Shown here: positions 59,234 to 59,329 of the stretch, piece after piece | Position numbering within the stretch: position 1 is the stretch's first letter | Layout of the letters: every line of letters begins with the position of its first letter | NCBI RefSeq assembly: GCF_000406165.1 | Contig: NZ_CM001977.1 | Span: forward strand, 3,448,231 to 3,507,559 | Reading direction: 5' to 3' | From: Dickeya zeae NCPPB 2538 | Lineage (GTDB): Bacteria > Pseudomonadota > Gammaproteobacteria > Enterobacterales > Enterobacteriaceae | Length of the DNA: 59,329 bases | Notes under the pieces: generated by a model | Seen by the model: only the letters and a program-made list of their open reading frames with translations | Told to the model about the DNA's origin: nothing | Database searches by the model: none | Program-made: the position numbers and the translations under genes

Positions 59234-59329
59234 AATTCTTTTGACGTCTTTCAACGTCCTAACCTTTCATGCCGCCGTGTATCGCTACACCACGCCATCC
59301 AATCCTCGAACAAGCTAAATTCTCTCTCG

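Noticed and set aside
59234..59329. 3' end of 23S rRNA
   Set aside because: The conserved 23S terminus is not found; this is spacer only.

Overview
The window reads as a chromosomal segment of a plant-associated member of the Enterobacterales, most likely Pectobacteriaceae and Dickeya-like. This is inference from gene content and order; no marker gene was compared. About 47 protein genes, two tRNAs and two 5S rRNA genes are packed densely. Two stretches follow E. coli gene order closely: proB-proA-tRNA-Thr with crl-frsA-gpt-pepD and dinB-dpaA-yafJ-gmhA-fadE, and proVWX-ygaYZH-mprA-emrAB with yfiF/trxC-tapT-pat-pssA-kgtP-rRNA.

Left edge (1-1540): the trailer end of a type I-E-like CRISPR array (four repeats, 32-nt spacers) with its own terminator, then three very small DNA-binding regulators (one SfsB/Nlp-like, two tandem XRE paralogues) beside a tRNA-Thr(CGU). 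This small accessory patch sits at the end of the proBA-tRNA unit.

1694-15245: core genes for proline synthesis, sigma-S assistance (crl), purine salvage (gpt), a dipeptidase, SOS polymerase IV with a LexA box, an L,D-transpeptidase-family enzyme, heptose synthesis, and FadE with a FadR-like operator.

15307-21782: a full methionine salvage set downstream of MTA nucleosidase (mtnK, mtnA, mtnDCB, mtnE and an omega-amidase). It is arranged as two divergent promoter regions, each carrying tandem MetJ-box-like octamers.

21783-39627: the most distinctive region, an allantoin/purine nitrogen catabolic cluster of the hpx type. It contains an ABC transporter with ureidoglycine aminotransferase and allantoate amidohydrolase; an RpiR regulator divergent from hpxWXYZ (oxamate amidohydrolase and AtzG/AtzE-like proteins); hpxS-hpxA-hpxB divergent from an NCS1 permease; and an allophanate hydrolase with a GntR regulator. 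I find three matches to the sigma-54 promoter with exact GG-N10-GC spacing ahead of three of these units, an NtrC-like site, a four-copy tandem repeat at an enhancer-like distance before hpxW, and three copies of the palindrome TTGTATACAA. Together these suggest nitrogen-limitation control plus pathway-specific regulators. The combination of AtzG/AtzE-like proteins with an AtzF-like enzyme, but no urea carboxylase or cyanuric acid hydrolase in view, is the best candidate for incompletely described biology.

39628-50200: an AT-rich regulatory region, the osmoprotectant transporter proVWX (with an unusual 15-bp repeat carrying iterated start signals at proX), an intact ygaY, the valine exporter ygaZH and the mprA-emrAB multidrug efflux operon.

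50229-59329: yfiF, trxC, tapT, pat, pssA, kgtP, a heptanucleotide tandem repeat, and the distal end of an rRNA operon on the minus strand (5S, tRNA-Thr(GGU), 5S).
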